From: Salinimicrobium terrae DSM 17865
GTDB taxonomy: Bacteria > Bacteroidota > Bacteroidia > Flavobacteriales > Flavobacteriaceae
Length of the DNA: 64,000 nucleotides
Direction: 5' to 3'
Assembly (NCBI RefSeq): GCF_000424665.1
Contig: NZ_AUKI01000016.1
Location: 62,001 to 126,000 of the forward strand
The translations under genes were made by a program, and so were the position numbers. The notes beneath the pieces are model-generated. The model was given only the letters and a program-made list of their open reading frames with translations, ran no database searches and had not been told where the DNA came from. Positions 37,824 through 46,318 of this stretch are shown in pieces. Every line of letters begins with the position of its first letter. Position 1 is the stretch's first letter.

Positions 37824-39328
37824 TCCAACAGTTAATCTTTTATCCCCTAATTGTTCAAATGCTCCTGGCGATCGTCCTGATGTTCGTTTGGAGCAGAATT
37901 GGCTGGCAGAGAGTAATAAGTATAGTTGGCAGCGTCCTTAACCTGGGAGTGGCTGTATGGCTCTTTATTTCAGTTTGGCAAAACGGCACCCAGGCCGTAC
38001 AGGCTGGTAACTGGGAGGCACCTTTTGGAATTACATTTGTGGCCGATACTTTTGCGGCTACACTAGTCCTGTTGACTGCTATAGCAGGTTTGGCTGTTTC
38101 CAGTTTTTCAGCAGGTTCTGTAATTTCGCCACGTTTAAAATTTGGTTTTTTTCCCATTTTTCATTTTCTGCTACTGGGTCTTAACGGGGCCTTCCTTACA
38201 GGGGATATTTTTAACCTTTATGTGTGGTTTGAAATTATCATTATTACTTCCTTCGTGTTGCTTACGATTGGAGGAGAAAAAGCCCAATTGGAAGGGGCTG
38301 TAAAATATTTCACTCTAAACGTTTTGGCGTCAATAGTGTTTCTTACCGCTATTGCGGTATTGTATGGACTCACAGGAAGCTTAAATATGGCCGATCTCGC
38401 CTCTAAAGTAGCTGCTGTAGAGAACCGTACCCTGGTGCAAGTGAATGCGCTGCTGTTCCTGGTAGGCTTCGGAATAAAGTCGGCTTTGTTTCCACTTTAT
38501 TTTTGGTTACCCGCATCCTATCACACGCCTCCTTCGGCAGTATCTGCGATCTTTGGCGGACTTTTGACCAAAGTAGGGGTGTATGCTCTAATTCGGGTCT
38601 TTACTCTCATCTTTGAAGTTGATCCATTTCTTGAGAATGTTCTGTTGGCCATTGCAGTCCTTACATTATTCAGCGGGGCGGTAGGAGCAATTGTACAGAA
38701 CAACATCAGGAAGATCTTTTCATATCTCGTTATATGCCATATTGGTTATATGATTGCAGGTCTTGGGATGATGACTGAGGCGGCCATCGCCGGAGCTATC
38801 TTTTACATCATTCATGATATCATGGTTAAAACAAACCTTTTCATGGTTAGTGGTGTGATATATAAAATAAAGGCAAATCATAACATCAAGAAGTTAGGAG
38901 ATTTTTATGCAGATCATCCAAAGCTGAGCCTGTTATTCGCAATACCACTTTTCTCTTTAGTAGGTATTCCTCCATTGTCTGGTTTCTGGCCTAAGCTTTC
39001 TTTAATTTCTGAAGGGTGGAATACTGAGAATTTTGCTGTGATCGCCGCAATTCTTTTTGCGAGCTTTATCACGCTATTTGTAATTGTAAAACTTTGGGGA
39101 GAAGTATTCTGGAAGACCGGGGCCAAGTTGCCTGAAGTGAGAAATTTTCCTTATTTTAATAAATTGAGCAAGTTCCGGAAGACTCAAATGCTGGCTCCTA
39201 TAATTTTCCTGGCTTTTGTGACTCTTTATCTCGGTTTTGGCGCCGGGAATATTCAGTCCCTTGCCGAAAGGATAGCATTCGAGCTTATGGATAATCAGGA
39301 ATATATAAACACGGTATTAAGAAAATAG
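37820..39328 (+). CDS. mrpD: Mrp antiporter subunit D
   Basis: The 502-residue protein is the second large ND2/NuoN-like proton-channel subunit, with about 14 transmembrane segments. The key loop [20 protein letters not shown] (about 218-237) and the helix [19 protein letters not shown] (about 327-345) with conserved Lys and His are present. It overlaps mrpC by 4 bp and precedes mrpE by 5 bp. Confidence 0.95.
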   Translation: MIQQLIFYPLIVQMLLAIVLMFVWSRIGWQRVISIVGSVLNLGVAVWLFISVWQNGTQAVQAGNWEAPFGITFVADTFAATLVLLTAIAGLAVSSFSAGSVISPRLKFGFFPIFHFLLLGLNGAFLTGDIFNLYVWFEIIIITSFVLLTIGGEKAQLEGAVKYFTLNVLASIVFLTAIAVLYGLTGSLNMADLASKVAAVENRTLVQVNALLFLVGFGIKSALFPLYFWLPASYHTPPSAVSAIFGGLLTKVGVYALIRVFTLIFEVDPFLENVLLAIAVLTLFSGAVGAIVQNNIRKIFSYLVICHIGYMIAGLGMMTEAAIAGAIFYIIHDIMVKTNLFMVSGVIYKIKANHNIKKLGDFYADHPKLSLLFAIPLFSLVGIPPLSGFWPKLSLISEGWNTENFAVIAAILFASFITLFVIVKLWGEVFWKTGAKLPEVRNFPYFNKLSKFRKTQMLAPIIFLAFVTLYLGFGAGNIQSLAERIAFELMDNQEYINTVLRK

Positions 39329-39333
39329 AAGAA

Positions 39334-39810
39334 ATGAAAAACCGGTTTTTAGCAAACTTACTTCTCACTTTTATCTGGGTAGCTCTTACCGGAGGCTTTA
39401 CTTTTCCCAATATCCTGTTCGGATTTCTTTTAAGTTACTTCATTCTTTTTGTGGTCACCAGAGGTAGTGGTAGGGCCAGATATTTTCGCTTAGTCCCAAA
39501 GCTCGTTGCGTTTGTTTTTTACTTTTTGTACCAATTGTTAAAAGCAAATTTACAGGTAGCCTGGGAGGTGGGAACACCAAAATTGCACATGACTCCAGGA
39601 ATTGTTGGAGTACCGCTGGATGTCAAATCAGATGCACAGATTACCCTTTTAGCCAATTTGATCACCCTTACTCCAGGGACTTTAAGTCTGGACGTTTCGG
39701 AGGATAAGAAAATTCTTTATGTTCACTCGATGTATATTACCAACAGGGAAGAATTTATTGGCGACATCAAGAATGGATTTGAAAAACGCATTTTAGAGAT
39801 CTCTTCATGA
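39334..39810 (+). CDS. mrpE: Mrp antiporter subunit E
   Basis: The 158-residue protein has two or three N-terminal transmembrane segments and a cytoplasmic domain with [22 protein letters not shown] (about 104-125), the MnhE hallmark. It overlaps mrpF by 4 bp. Confidence 0.92.
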   Translation: MKNRFLANLLLTFIWVALTGGFTFPNILFGFLLSYFILFVVTRGSGRARYFRLVPKLVAFVFYFLYQLLKANLQVAWEVGTPKLHMTPGIVGVPLDVKSDAQITLLANLITLTPGTLSLDVSEDKKILYVHSMYITNREEFIGDIKNGFEKRILEISS

Positions 39811-40085
39811 CATTAGATAGTTATTTATATTACGTGATTCTTCCTGTATTATCCCTTGCGATCCTACTGGTGTTTTTCAGGTTCGTTAAAGGTCCGAGTA
39901 TATCCGACAGGGTAGTGGCAGTAGATCTTCTGGTGACTATTGGAATAGGAATAATTGCCGTCTACAGCATACTTTCCCATCAACCCACATTCCTGGATAT
40001 AGCTTTGATCCTGGCTCTAATTGGATTTTTGGCTACTGTGGCATATTCATTTTACATTCAGAAACGAAAGAATAAAGACGAATGA
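39807..40085 (+). CDS. mrpF: Mrp antiporter subunit F
   Basis: The 92-residue protein has three transmembrane segments with the MnhF pattern GPSISDRVVAVDLL (about 29-42). It overlaps both neighbours by 4 bp, so the last three subunits are tightly coupled. Confidence 0.92.
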   Translation: MTLDSYLYYVILPVLSLAILLVFFRFVKGPSISDRVVAVDLLVTIGIGIIAVYSILSHQPTFLDIALILALIGFLATVAYSFYIQKRKNKDE

Positions 40086-40465
40086 TAGATACAATTATTG
40101 GTATTATAGCAACTTTAGGAACTCTTTTCGTACTACTTGCGGGAGTTGGAATTCTGCGCATGCCCGACACTTATCTGCGTATGGCCGTGACCACGAAGGC
40201 TGCAACTTTGGGTATTGGCCTTATTCTGGTAGCCGCTGCTATTTATTTTAATGATCTTTCGACCACAACACGCGTATTGGCAGTAATAATCTTTATTCTA
40301 TTGACAGCCCCTGTGGGTGCACATCTAATAGGAAAAGCGACTTATATTAAAGGTAATAAACTATGGGAAAAATCTGTAGTGGATGACCTGGCAGGAAAAT
40401 ACAGAAAAACCGGAAAGAACACCAGTCTGCCGCGCAATATGGATCATGAGCACAAGGAAAATTAA
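40082..40465 (+). CDS. mrpG: Mrp antiporter subunit G
   Basis: The 127-residue protein has three transmembrane segments and the MnhG signature GILRMPDTYLRMAVTTKAAT (about 22-41), then TAPVGAHLIGKATY (about 78-91). The C-terminal tail is charged. Its stop codon overlaps the stop of the convergent mgtC-like gene within the palindrome TTAA (40462-40465). Confidence 0.92.
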   Translation: MIDTIIGIIATLGTLFVLLAGVGILRMPDTYLRMAVTTKAATLGIGLILVAAAIYFNDLSTTTRVLAVIIFILLTAPVGAHLIGKATYIKGNKLWEKSVVDDLAGKYRKTGKNTSLPRNMDHEHKEN

Positions 40466-40911
40466 TCATCAACCTTCTCTTCATCCTTATGACCAAAGAG
40501 TTTGGCGATAAACCTGTCTACGGGATTAAAAACTACATTTACAAAGACAATTATAACCACCAGTAAAAGTAACTCCGGATATTGACCAATTGCGGCCAGG
40601 CAACCGGCAGCGGCACTACACCAAACTGTAGCAGCAGTAGTAAGCCCTCTCACAATGGTTCCTTTATGCAGAATTACACCGGCCCCAATAAAACCTATTC
40701 CGGTAACTACCTGGCCAATAACACGCGTAGTATCGACATATTCGTCCCCTTCAAATGTGAGGGAAGTGAGAACAAAAACGGCAGCTCCAAGGGACACCAA
40801 CGCATTTGTTTTAAGCCCTGCATTTTTATTGTGAATTTCCCGTTCGATTCCAATGAACATTCCGGCAATTAAAGCCGCACCAATTCTATATCCGAATTCA
40901 ATTAGCTCCAT
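40462..40911 (-). CDS. MgtC/SapB-family membrane protein
   Basis: The 149-residue protein has four to five transmembrane segments, with the MgtC/SapB core GYRIGAALIAGMFIGIERE (about 7-25) and TRVIGQVVTGIGFIGAGVI (about 62-80). The first part of the family core contains the conserved arginine and glutamate of IERE. MgtC proteins in pathogens help growth in low Mg2+; the smaller SapB type is of unknown role. It is convergent with mrpG and divergent from bioF with only 24 bp between the start codons, so the two promoters must overlap the neighbouring genes. Confidence 0.88.
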   Translation of the reverse strand: MELIEFGYRIGAALIAGMFIGIEREIHNKNAGLKTNALVSLGAAVFVLTSLTFEGDEYVDTTRVIGQVVTGIGFIGAGVILHKGTIVRGLTTAATVWCSAAAGCLAAIGQYPELLLLVVIIVFVNVVFNPVDRFIAKLFGHKDEEKVDD

Positions 40912-40935
40912 ATAATATTCTTAATTTAGCCTTCA

Positions 40936-42075
40936 ATGTCGAAGTTACCACTAAAAATAAATAAAAGCCTCGAGAAGAGGAAAAGCAACGGATCCTTTAG
41001 AGAATTAAAACCATCTAAAAATCTGGTGGACTTTTCCTCAAATGACTACCTTGGTTTTGGCAACAATGAGAATATTCATAGAAGATCTCGTCAAATTTTA
41101 AAACAGAACAGTGCCTTGCTAAACGGTGCGGGAGGATCGCGTCTTCTTACAGGAAACCATATTCTCTATGCTTCGGCTGAAGAACTTGTGGCATATTTTC
41201 ACAAAGCCGAATCTGCACTTATCTTCAACTCCGGTTATGATGCAAATCTTGGAATTTTTTCATCTGTGCCGGGGAAAGGAGATCTGATTTTATATGATGA
41301 GCTTATCCATGCCTCCATTAGGGATGGGATTAAATTAAGCGCTGCTAAAGCCACAAAATTTGCTCATAATGATCTCGAAGATCTCGGTAAAAAAATAAGC
41401 AGGCTCAAAAAAGGCATTTTAGGAGAGGTATATCTGGTGACCGAAAGTATCTTTTCAATGGACGGTGACTCCCCAGATCTTCATGCCCTTGTTGCTCTTG
41501 CTGAAGAAAAAGAATGTTTTTTAATTATTGATGAAGCTCATGCCGTAGGAGTAAACGGTGCCGGACTAATTGCTGAAGCTGATTTGCAGGAGAAGGTTTT
41601 TGCCCGGCTGGTGACTTTTGGAAAAGCTTTGGGAGCTCACGGAGCCGCTATTTTGGGTTCTAAAGAGCTGAAAAATTACCTGGTAAACTTCGCCCGAAGC
41701 CTTATTTACAGCACCGCTCTTCCTCCGCATTCCCTGTCCATAATCATTGCTGCATATGAGGAACTTCAGGGCGTTGGGATTTCAAAAATTGAGAATCTTC
41801 AGGAAAACATCGAATACTTTAAAGCTGAGGTGTCAAAAAGGGGCCTTCAGAAGCATTTTTTAGAGAGCGAATCGGCAATTCACTGTTGTATCCTTCCGGG
41901 GAATGAACTTGTAAGAGCGGCATCAGGTAAAATTGCGGAAAAAGGATTTGATGTGAGGCCAATTCTTTCGCCTACAGTGCCCGAAGGTTCCGAGCGGCTC
42001 CGGATTTGCCTTCACAGCTTTAATTCAAAAGCCGAAATAGCAGAATTGACCGAGGTCTTAAAAAATATATTATGA
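40936..42075 (+). CDS. bioF: 8-amino-7-oxononanoate synthase
   Basis: The 379-residue PLP enzyme condenses pimeloyl-ACP/CoA with alanine, the first dedicated step of biotin ring formation. Seen: DFSSNDYLGF (32-41), GAGGSRLLTGN (64-74), DEAHAVGV (199-206) and the Schiff-base Lys230 in VTFGKALGAHG (227-237). It opens the biotin cluster and overlaps the DUF2007 gene by 4 bp (ATGA). Neighbouring bioD and bioA complete the pathway to dethiobiotin. Confidence 0.92.
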   Translation: MSKLPLKINKSLEKRKSNGSFRELKPSKNLVDFSSNDYLGFGNNENIHRRSRQILKQNSALLNGAGGSRLLTGNHILYASAEELVAYFHKAESALIFNSGYDANLGIFSSVPGKGDLILYDELIHASIRDGIKLSAAKATKFAHNDLEDLGKKISRLKKGILGEVYLVTESIFSMDGDSPDLHALVALAEEKECFLIIDEAHAVGVNGAGLIAEADLQEKVFARLVTFGKALGAHGAAILGSKELKNYLVNFARSLIYSTALPPHSLSIIIAAYEELQGVGISKIENLQENIEYFKAEVSKRGLQKHFLESESAIHCCILPGNELVRAASGKIAEKGFDVRPILSPTVPEGSERLRICLHSFNSKAEIAELTEVLKNIL

Positions 42076-42485
42076 GTGAGATTTTTTCTACCGTTGCTGT
42101 GTTTCAATACTCGGCGGAAGCCCAGATCATCAAGGGTCGGTTGCAAGCTGAAGGAATCGAGACCTTTTTGGCCGATAATCACACTATAGACACAGATCCT
42201 TTGGTGAGCAATGCAATTGGAGGAGTAAAGCTTAAGGTGCATAAGAGAAACCAGGAGCAGGCTTTGCAAGTTCTGGGATCTATCAATAAATATTCTGTTG
42301 ATGATGATGGGGAACAAATTTCCTGTCCTAAATGTCACGGCAAGAAGGTGGAGCTTTTCTCTAATATGAAAGGTTTGCAGTTCTTCTTCTTTCTTAGCCT
42401 CTCTTTCTTGATTTACGTCCTGCCAATGCGTATCAAGAGAGATTATTATTGCGCAACTTGTAATCACAAATTTAAGTTCAAATGA
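42072..42485 (+). CDS. DUF2007 domain protein with zinc-ribbon tail, within the bio operon
   Basis: The 137-residue protein begins with a DUF2007 domain (about 1-75: VAVFQYSAEAQIIKGRLQAEGI, then IGGVKLKVHKRNQEQALQVL) followed by CPKCHGKK (about 83-90), a hydrophobic segment (about 98-113) and CATCNHKF (about 128-135). Two CxxC pairs split by a membrane segment suggest a zinc site. It overlaps bioF and bioD by 4 bp each, so it is translated in the bio operon. No function in biotin synthesis is known to me; see the tandem DUF2007 genes near 62 kb. Confidence 0.8.
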   Translation: MSEIFSTVAVFQYSAEAQIIKGRLQAEGIETFLADNHTIDTDPLVSNAIGGVKLKVHKRNQEQALQVLGSINKYSVDDDGEQISCPKCHGKKVELFSNMKGLQFFFFLSLSFLIYVLPMRIKRDYYCATCNHKFKFK

Positions 42486-43111
42486 ATCAGGCATATTTTA
42501 TCACCGGGATTGGGACCGAAGTCGGAAAAACCATTGCCGCGGCAATAGTTACCGAGGCTCTTGAAGCCGATTATTGGAAACCCATTCAGGCTGGAGACCT
42601 GAATAACTCCGATACTCACAAGGTGAAAAAGCTTATTTCCAATAAGAAAACCGTTTTCCATGAAAATGCATTTGCTTTAAAAACGCCAATGAGTCCACAT
42701 GCTGCGGCAGAGATTGATAAAGTGAAAATTTCAGCAAAAAAGATAAAGCAGCCAAAGACGAAAAATGCGCTGGTCATAGAAGGTGCAGGAGGCCTATTGG
42801 TGCCAATCAATGATATGGAAACGATCGCCGATCTCATAAAACCCGACCATAAAGTGATCTTGGTTTCAAGACATTACCTGGGCAGCATTAACCATACATT
42901 ATTGACAGTGGAAGCTTTGAAAAGCCGAAACCTCACCTGTGCCGGAATTATTTTTAGTGGAGAAGAAAATTCTTCTTCAGAAGAAGTTATTAAAAAAATG
43001 ACAGGCCTGCCGGTAATTGGCAGAATTGAACAGGAACCTTATTTCGATCAAAATGTCATTTTAGAGTATGCAGATAAATTCAGAAAAAAATTAAAGGAAA
43101 ATGAAGATTGA
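42482..43111 (+). CDS. bioD: ATP-dependent dethiobiotin synthetase
   Basis: The 209-residue protein inserts CO2 into 7,8-diaminononanoate to form the ureido ring. The P-loop GTEVGKT is at 11-17, with the partner loop KPIQAGD (about 38-44) and EGAGGLLVPIND (about 99-110). It starts inside the DUF2007 gene by 4 bp and ends 11 bp into bioA, so translation is coupled through the block. Confidence 0.95.
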   Translation: MNQAYFITGIGTEVGKTIAAAIVTEALEADYWKPIQAGDLNNSDTHKVKKLISNKKTVFHENAFALKTPMSPHAAAEIDKVKISAKKIKQPKTKNALVIEGAGGLLVPINDMETIADLIKPDHKVILVSRHYLGSINHTLLTVEALKSRNLTCAGIIFSGEENSSSEEVIKKMTGLPVIGRIEQEPYFDQNVILEYADKFRKKLKENED

Positions 43112-44375
43112 GAATCTTTCGCAGCGGGATAAAAAGCATTTGTGGCATCCTTTAACACAGCATAAATTATCCGGCGATATGCTGGCAATAGTAAAGGCAA
43201 AGGGTGCAGTTTTGTATGACGAGCAGGGGAAGGAATATGTTGATGGAATTTCCAGCTGGTACACTGCAGTCTACGGTCATTGCAATGAAGACATCACGAA
43301 CAAAGTTGCTGCCCAGATGCAGCAGCTGGACCAGGTGGTATTCAGCGGCTTCACCCACGAACCGGCTATTGCCCTTTCTGAGGCTCTTATCAAAATCCTT
43401 CCTGCCAACCAGGAGAAGCTTTTCTTTAGCGATAATGGTTCCACGGCCACCGAAGTGGGAATTAAAATGGCGTTACAATATCACCACAACCACGGTAGAA
43501 AGCGCAAAGTGATGCTGGCTTTTGAAGAAGGTTTTCACGGCGATACTTTTGGGGCCATGTCGGTTTCAGAGCTTTCTGTTTATAATGGGGCTTTTGAAGA
43601 ACATTTTATTAAGGTACTGCGCTTGCCCGTGCCGGTAGGAGAGAACAACGCTGAAGTTTTAAACCTGTTCAAAAAATTTATTTCTGAAGAAAATCTTGCC
43701 GGCTTCATTTATGAACCTCTAATTCAGGGTGCCGCCGGAATGAAATTCGTGGATCCTGAAGGTTTAGACCAAATCCTTAAAATTTGTAAGGAGAACAAAA
43801 TCCTGACAATTGCCGATGAGGTGATGACCGGCTTTGGAAAAACCGGGAAAAACTTCGCATCAGATTATTTGCAGAACAAGCCTGACATCATTTGTATGTC
43901 AAAAGCTTTGACGGCCGGTCTCTTGCCAATGGCGGTAACCTCCTGTACTGCGGAAGTGTTTAATGCCTTTTATTCAGATGAGCTTTCCAAAGGACTTTTT
44001 CACGGGCACACTTACACTGCGAATCCTCTGGCTTGTACGGCTGCATTGGCTGGAATAGAATTACTTACTTCCAAACAAATGCAGGAAAATATAAAACGGG
44101 TGATTGATTCACATAAAGCTTTTAAGAAGAGGATCCAGGGTCATCCAAAGGTTAAGAACACAAGGCACCTGGGAACCATAATTGCCTTTGAGCTCGACGT
44201 TAAAATGGAGCGTTATGGCAGTCTGCGTAACCGGCTTTTCGAACATTTCATGAGCCAGGGGATATTCCTGCGGCCTTTGGGAAATACTATTTATATTGCT
44301 GCTCCATACATTACTACAAATGAACAACTGGAGAAGATTTACCTCAGTATTGAGGCTGCCCTTGATAAATTTTAG
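43101..44375 (+). CDS. bioA: Adenosylmethionine--8-amino-7-oxononanoate transaminase
   Basis: The 424-residue class III PLP aminotransferase converts 8-amino-7-oxononanoate to 7,8-diaminononanoate. Seen: the BioA-typical HLWHPLTQH near residue 13 and ISSWYTAVYGH (about 49-59), FSDNGSTATEVGIKMA (about 109-124), and MSKALTAGLLPM with the PLP lysine (about 272-283). Length and N-terminus fit BioA rather than other class III transaminases. It overlaps bioD by 11 bp. Confidence 0.95.
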   Translation: MKIENLSQRDKKHLWHPLTQHKLSGDMLAIVKAKGAVLYDEQGKEYVDGISSWYTAVYGHCNEDITNKVAAQMQQLDQVVFSGFTHEPAIALSEALIKILPANQEKLFFSDNGSTATEVGIKMALQYHHNHGRKRKVMLAFEEGFHGDTFGAMSVSELSVYNGAFEEHFIKVLRLPVPVGENNAEVLNLFKKFISEENLAGFIYEPLIQGAAGMKFVDPEGLDQILKICKENKILTIADEVMTGFGKTGKNFASDYLQNKPDIICMSKALTAGLLPMAVTSCTAEVFNAFYSDELSKGLFHGHTYTANPLACTAALAGIELLTSKQMQENIKRVIDSHKAFKKRIQGHPKVKNTRHLGTIIAFELDVKMERYGSLRNRLFEHFMSQGIFLRPLGNTIYIAAPYITTNEQLEKIYLSIEAALDKF

Positions 44376-44439
44376 AACCTTAAATTTTTTCTTTTTTCGC
44401 CCCTCAATTTTTGTATTTTAGAATGAAATTCAGAAGTAT

Positions 44440-45027
44440 ATGATGCATCCAGATACAGAAGTTCGTTTTATAAATGATGTCATTGGCTATGGCGTGGTGG
44501 CTAAAAGGTTCATTCCCCGTGGTACAATTACCTGGGTGCAGGATGATCTCGACCGGATCCTTACAGTAAATGAGGTGGAAAAAATGCACTCTAATGTACA
44601 GGAGCAGGTAGAAAAATATGCCTTTCGAAATAATAAGGGTCAACTGGTGTTGTGCTGGGATCTCGCCAAATACGTCAACCATAGTTTTAATGCTAATTGT
44701 CTTTCTTCAGCTTACGATTTTGAGGTTGCGGTACGGGATATTCAGCCGGGGGAGCAATTGACAGATGATTATGGTTATCTTAATATATCCGAGCCTTTTA
44801 AGGCGGTTGACGAGGGCACAGGACGCGATACAGTTTATCCCGATGATCTCTTAAAATATCACCAGAAGTGGGACAGACAACTTAAAGAGGCTTTTGAAGA
44901 TTTTGAAGCGGTAGAGCAGCCGTTAAAACAATTTGTTTCCTCTGCCGTCCTTGAAAAGATCAAAACAAGTCTTGCGAAAAATGAGCCCCTGGATTCCATT
45001 TTAAATTTGTACTACGCAGAAAAATAA
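44440..45027 (+). CDS. SET-domain protein, predicted protein lysine methyltransferase
   Basis: The 195-residue protein has a SET fold: N-terminal GYGVVAKRFIPRGTI (16-30), NHSFNANC (80-87), the AdoMet-binding NH motif, and DDYGYLN (109-115), the catalytic tyrosine region. No pre-SET or post-SET zinc cluster is visible, so it is a minimal bacterial form. SET proteins methylate lysines in proteins such as histones or ribosomal proteins; the substrate here is unknown. It lies 64 bp after bioA and 57 bp before the ketosynthase gene on the same strand. Confidence 0.85.
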   Translation: MMHPDTEVRFINDVIGYGVVAKRFIPRGTITWVQDDLDRILTVNEVEKMHSNVQEQVEKYAFRNNKGQLVLCWDLAKYVNHSFNANCLSSAYDFEVAVRDIQPGEQLTDDYGYLNISEPFKAVDEGTGRDTVYPDDLLKYHQKWDRQLKEAFEDFEAVEQPLKQFVSSAVLEKIKTSLAKNEPLDSILNLYYAEK

Positions 45028-45084
45028 TAGTCAGAGGATCCAAAAATGTAGATTTTACCTCTTAATTTTGCTGAAAATTCTACT

Positions 45085-46245
45085 TTGAAAATCCCCATCT
45101 CTATTACCTCTGTAGCTTCCGTTTCTGCACTTGGATCAAAACCGGATGAGGTGTGGAAAAATTACCTTTCACCAAAACATTTTTTAAGGAAGCATGATTT
45201 CAACGGAAATAAATCCTTTGCAGCTTTCCTTCCTGATTTTTTAAAAGAAGAGCTGGAGGGGTTGCGGGATGAAGATCCCAATTATAAAAACATTGATAAT
45301 TCCGTGCTTTATGCCATTCAGGCTTCACGACAGGCAATTAAAATGGCAGGATGGGAAAATGGCGAAAACATTGGGATCAATATTGGAAGTTCAAGAGGGG
45401 CGACCGCTCTTTTCGAAAAGTATCATCAGGGTTTTTTAAACCAGGGCAAAGCAGAAACCCTGGCGTCGCCGGCTACCACACTTGGAAATATCTCCTCCTG
45501 GGTAGCACAGGATCTCCAAAGTACAGGTCCGGAAATTTCTCATTCGGTTACCTGCTCCACCGGACTTCATGGGGTGCTGAATGGAGTTGCATGGTTAACA
45601 ACAGGCATGGCCGATAAATTCCTTGCAGGAGGAAGTGAAGCCTCTTTGACGCCTTTTACTATGGCACAGGTTAAGGCAATGAAAATTAATGCAAGAGAAG
45701 ATCTTGATTATCCCTGCCAGGCCCTCAACCTTCAAAAAGGGCAAAATTCAATGGTGCTTGGGGAAGGAGCTGCTATTGTTTGCATGGAAGCCGGAGAGAA
45801 AAATAATGCACTTGCCTTGATCAATGGGATTGGTTATGCGACAGAAAAGCTGGAACACCCTGTATCCATTTCGGCGAACGGGACTGCTTTTCAGAAAAGT
45901 ATGAAAATGGCCCTTGGAACCATGGCTGCTTCAGAAGTTGATGCTGTGGTAATGCATGCACCGGGCACGATCAAAGGAGATCTTTCAGAATTCAATGCAA
46001 TAAAAGCTGTTTTTGGAGAGCTGCTTCCCGCAATGACAACTAATAAATGGAAATTAGGACATACCTATGGAGCATCGGGCGTATTAAGTTTAGAACTGGC
46101 AATTATGATGCTGCAGTATCAAAAGTTCATTCCGGTTCCTTTTATTTCCGAAGTAAGGGAACCTATTGAGCTAAGGAATATAATGGTTAATGCTGTAGGA
46201 TTTGGAGGTAATGCAGTATCGGTTTTAATAGGGCTTCCGAAGTAA
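45085..46245 (+). CDS. FabF-like beta-ketoacyl synthase in the biotin cluster
   Basis: The 386-residue protein has a complete ketosynthase triad: nucleophile Cys157 (TCSTGLHG), His291 (VMHAPGTIKGD) and His326 (KLGHTYGASG), plus Lys321 five residues before His326 as in FabF. It is of the KAS I/II type (decarboxylative condensation of malonyl-ACP), unlike BioZ, which is KAS III-like. The start codon must be TTG, since no ATG lies near and the N-terminus KIPISITSVASVSALG aligns with other KAS N-termini. It lies between the SET gene and bioB, so a part in making the pimelate precursor is my inference. Confidence 0.85.
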   Translation: MKIPISITSVASVSALGSKPDEVWKNYLSPKHFLRKHDFNGNKSFAAFLPDFLKEELEGLRDEDPNYKNIDNSVLYAIQASRQAIKMAGWENGENIGINIGSSRGATALFEKYHQGFLNQGKAETLASPATTLGNISSWVAQDLQSTGPEISHSVTCSTGLHGVLNGVAWLTTGMADKFLAGGSEASLTPFTMAQVKAMKINAREDLDYPCQALNLQKGQNSMVLGEGAAIVCMEAGEKNNALALINGIGYATEKLEHPVSISANGTAFQKSMKMALGTMAASEVDAVVMHAPGTIKGDLSEFNAIKAVFGELLPAMTTNKWKLGHTYGASGVLSLELAIMMLQYQKFIPVPFISEVREPIELRNIMVNAVGFGGNAVSVLIGLPK

Positions 46246-46294
46246 AAACGAGAAAACTTTTAGGGTTAAGCCACGTCATACAAAGGCTTTTCAT

Positions 46295-46302
46295 TATTTT
46301 TG
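46295..46302 (+). promoter_or_regulatory. Candidate -7 box for bioB
   Basis: TATTTTTG matches TAnnTTTG, 16 bp before the bioB ATG, with no TTTG at -33. It may give bioB an extra start within the cluster. Confidence 0.35.
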
Positions 46303-46318
46303 AAGTAAATATTGGTTA

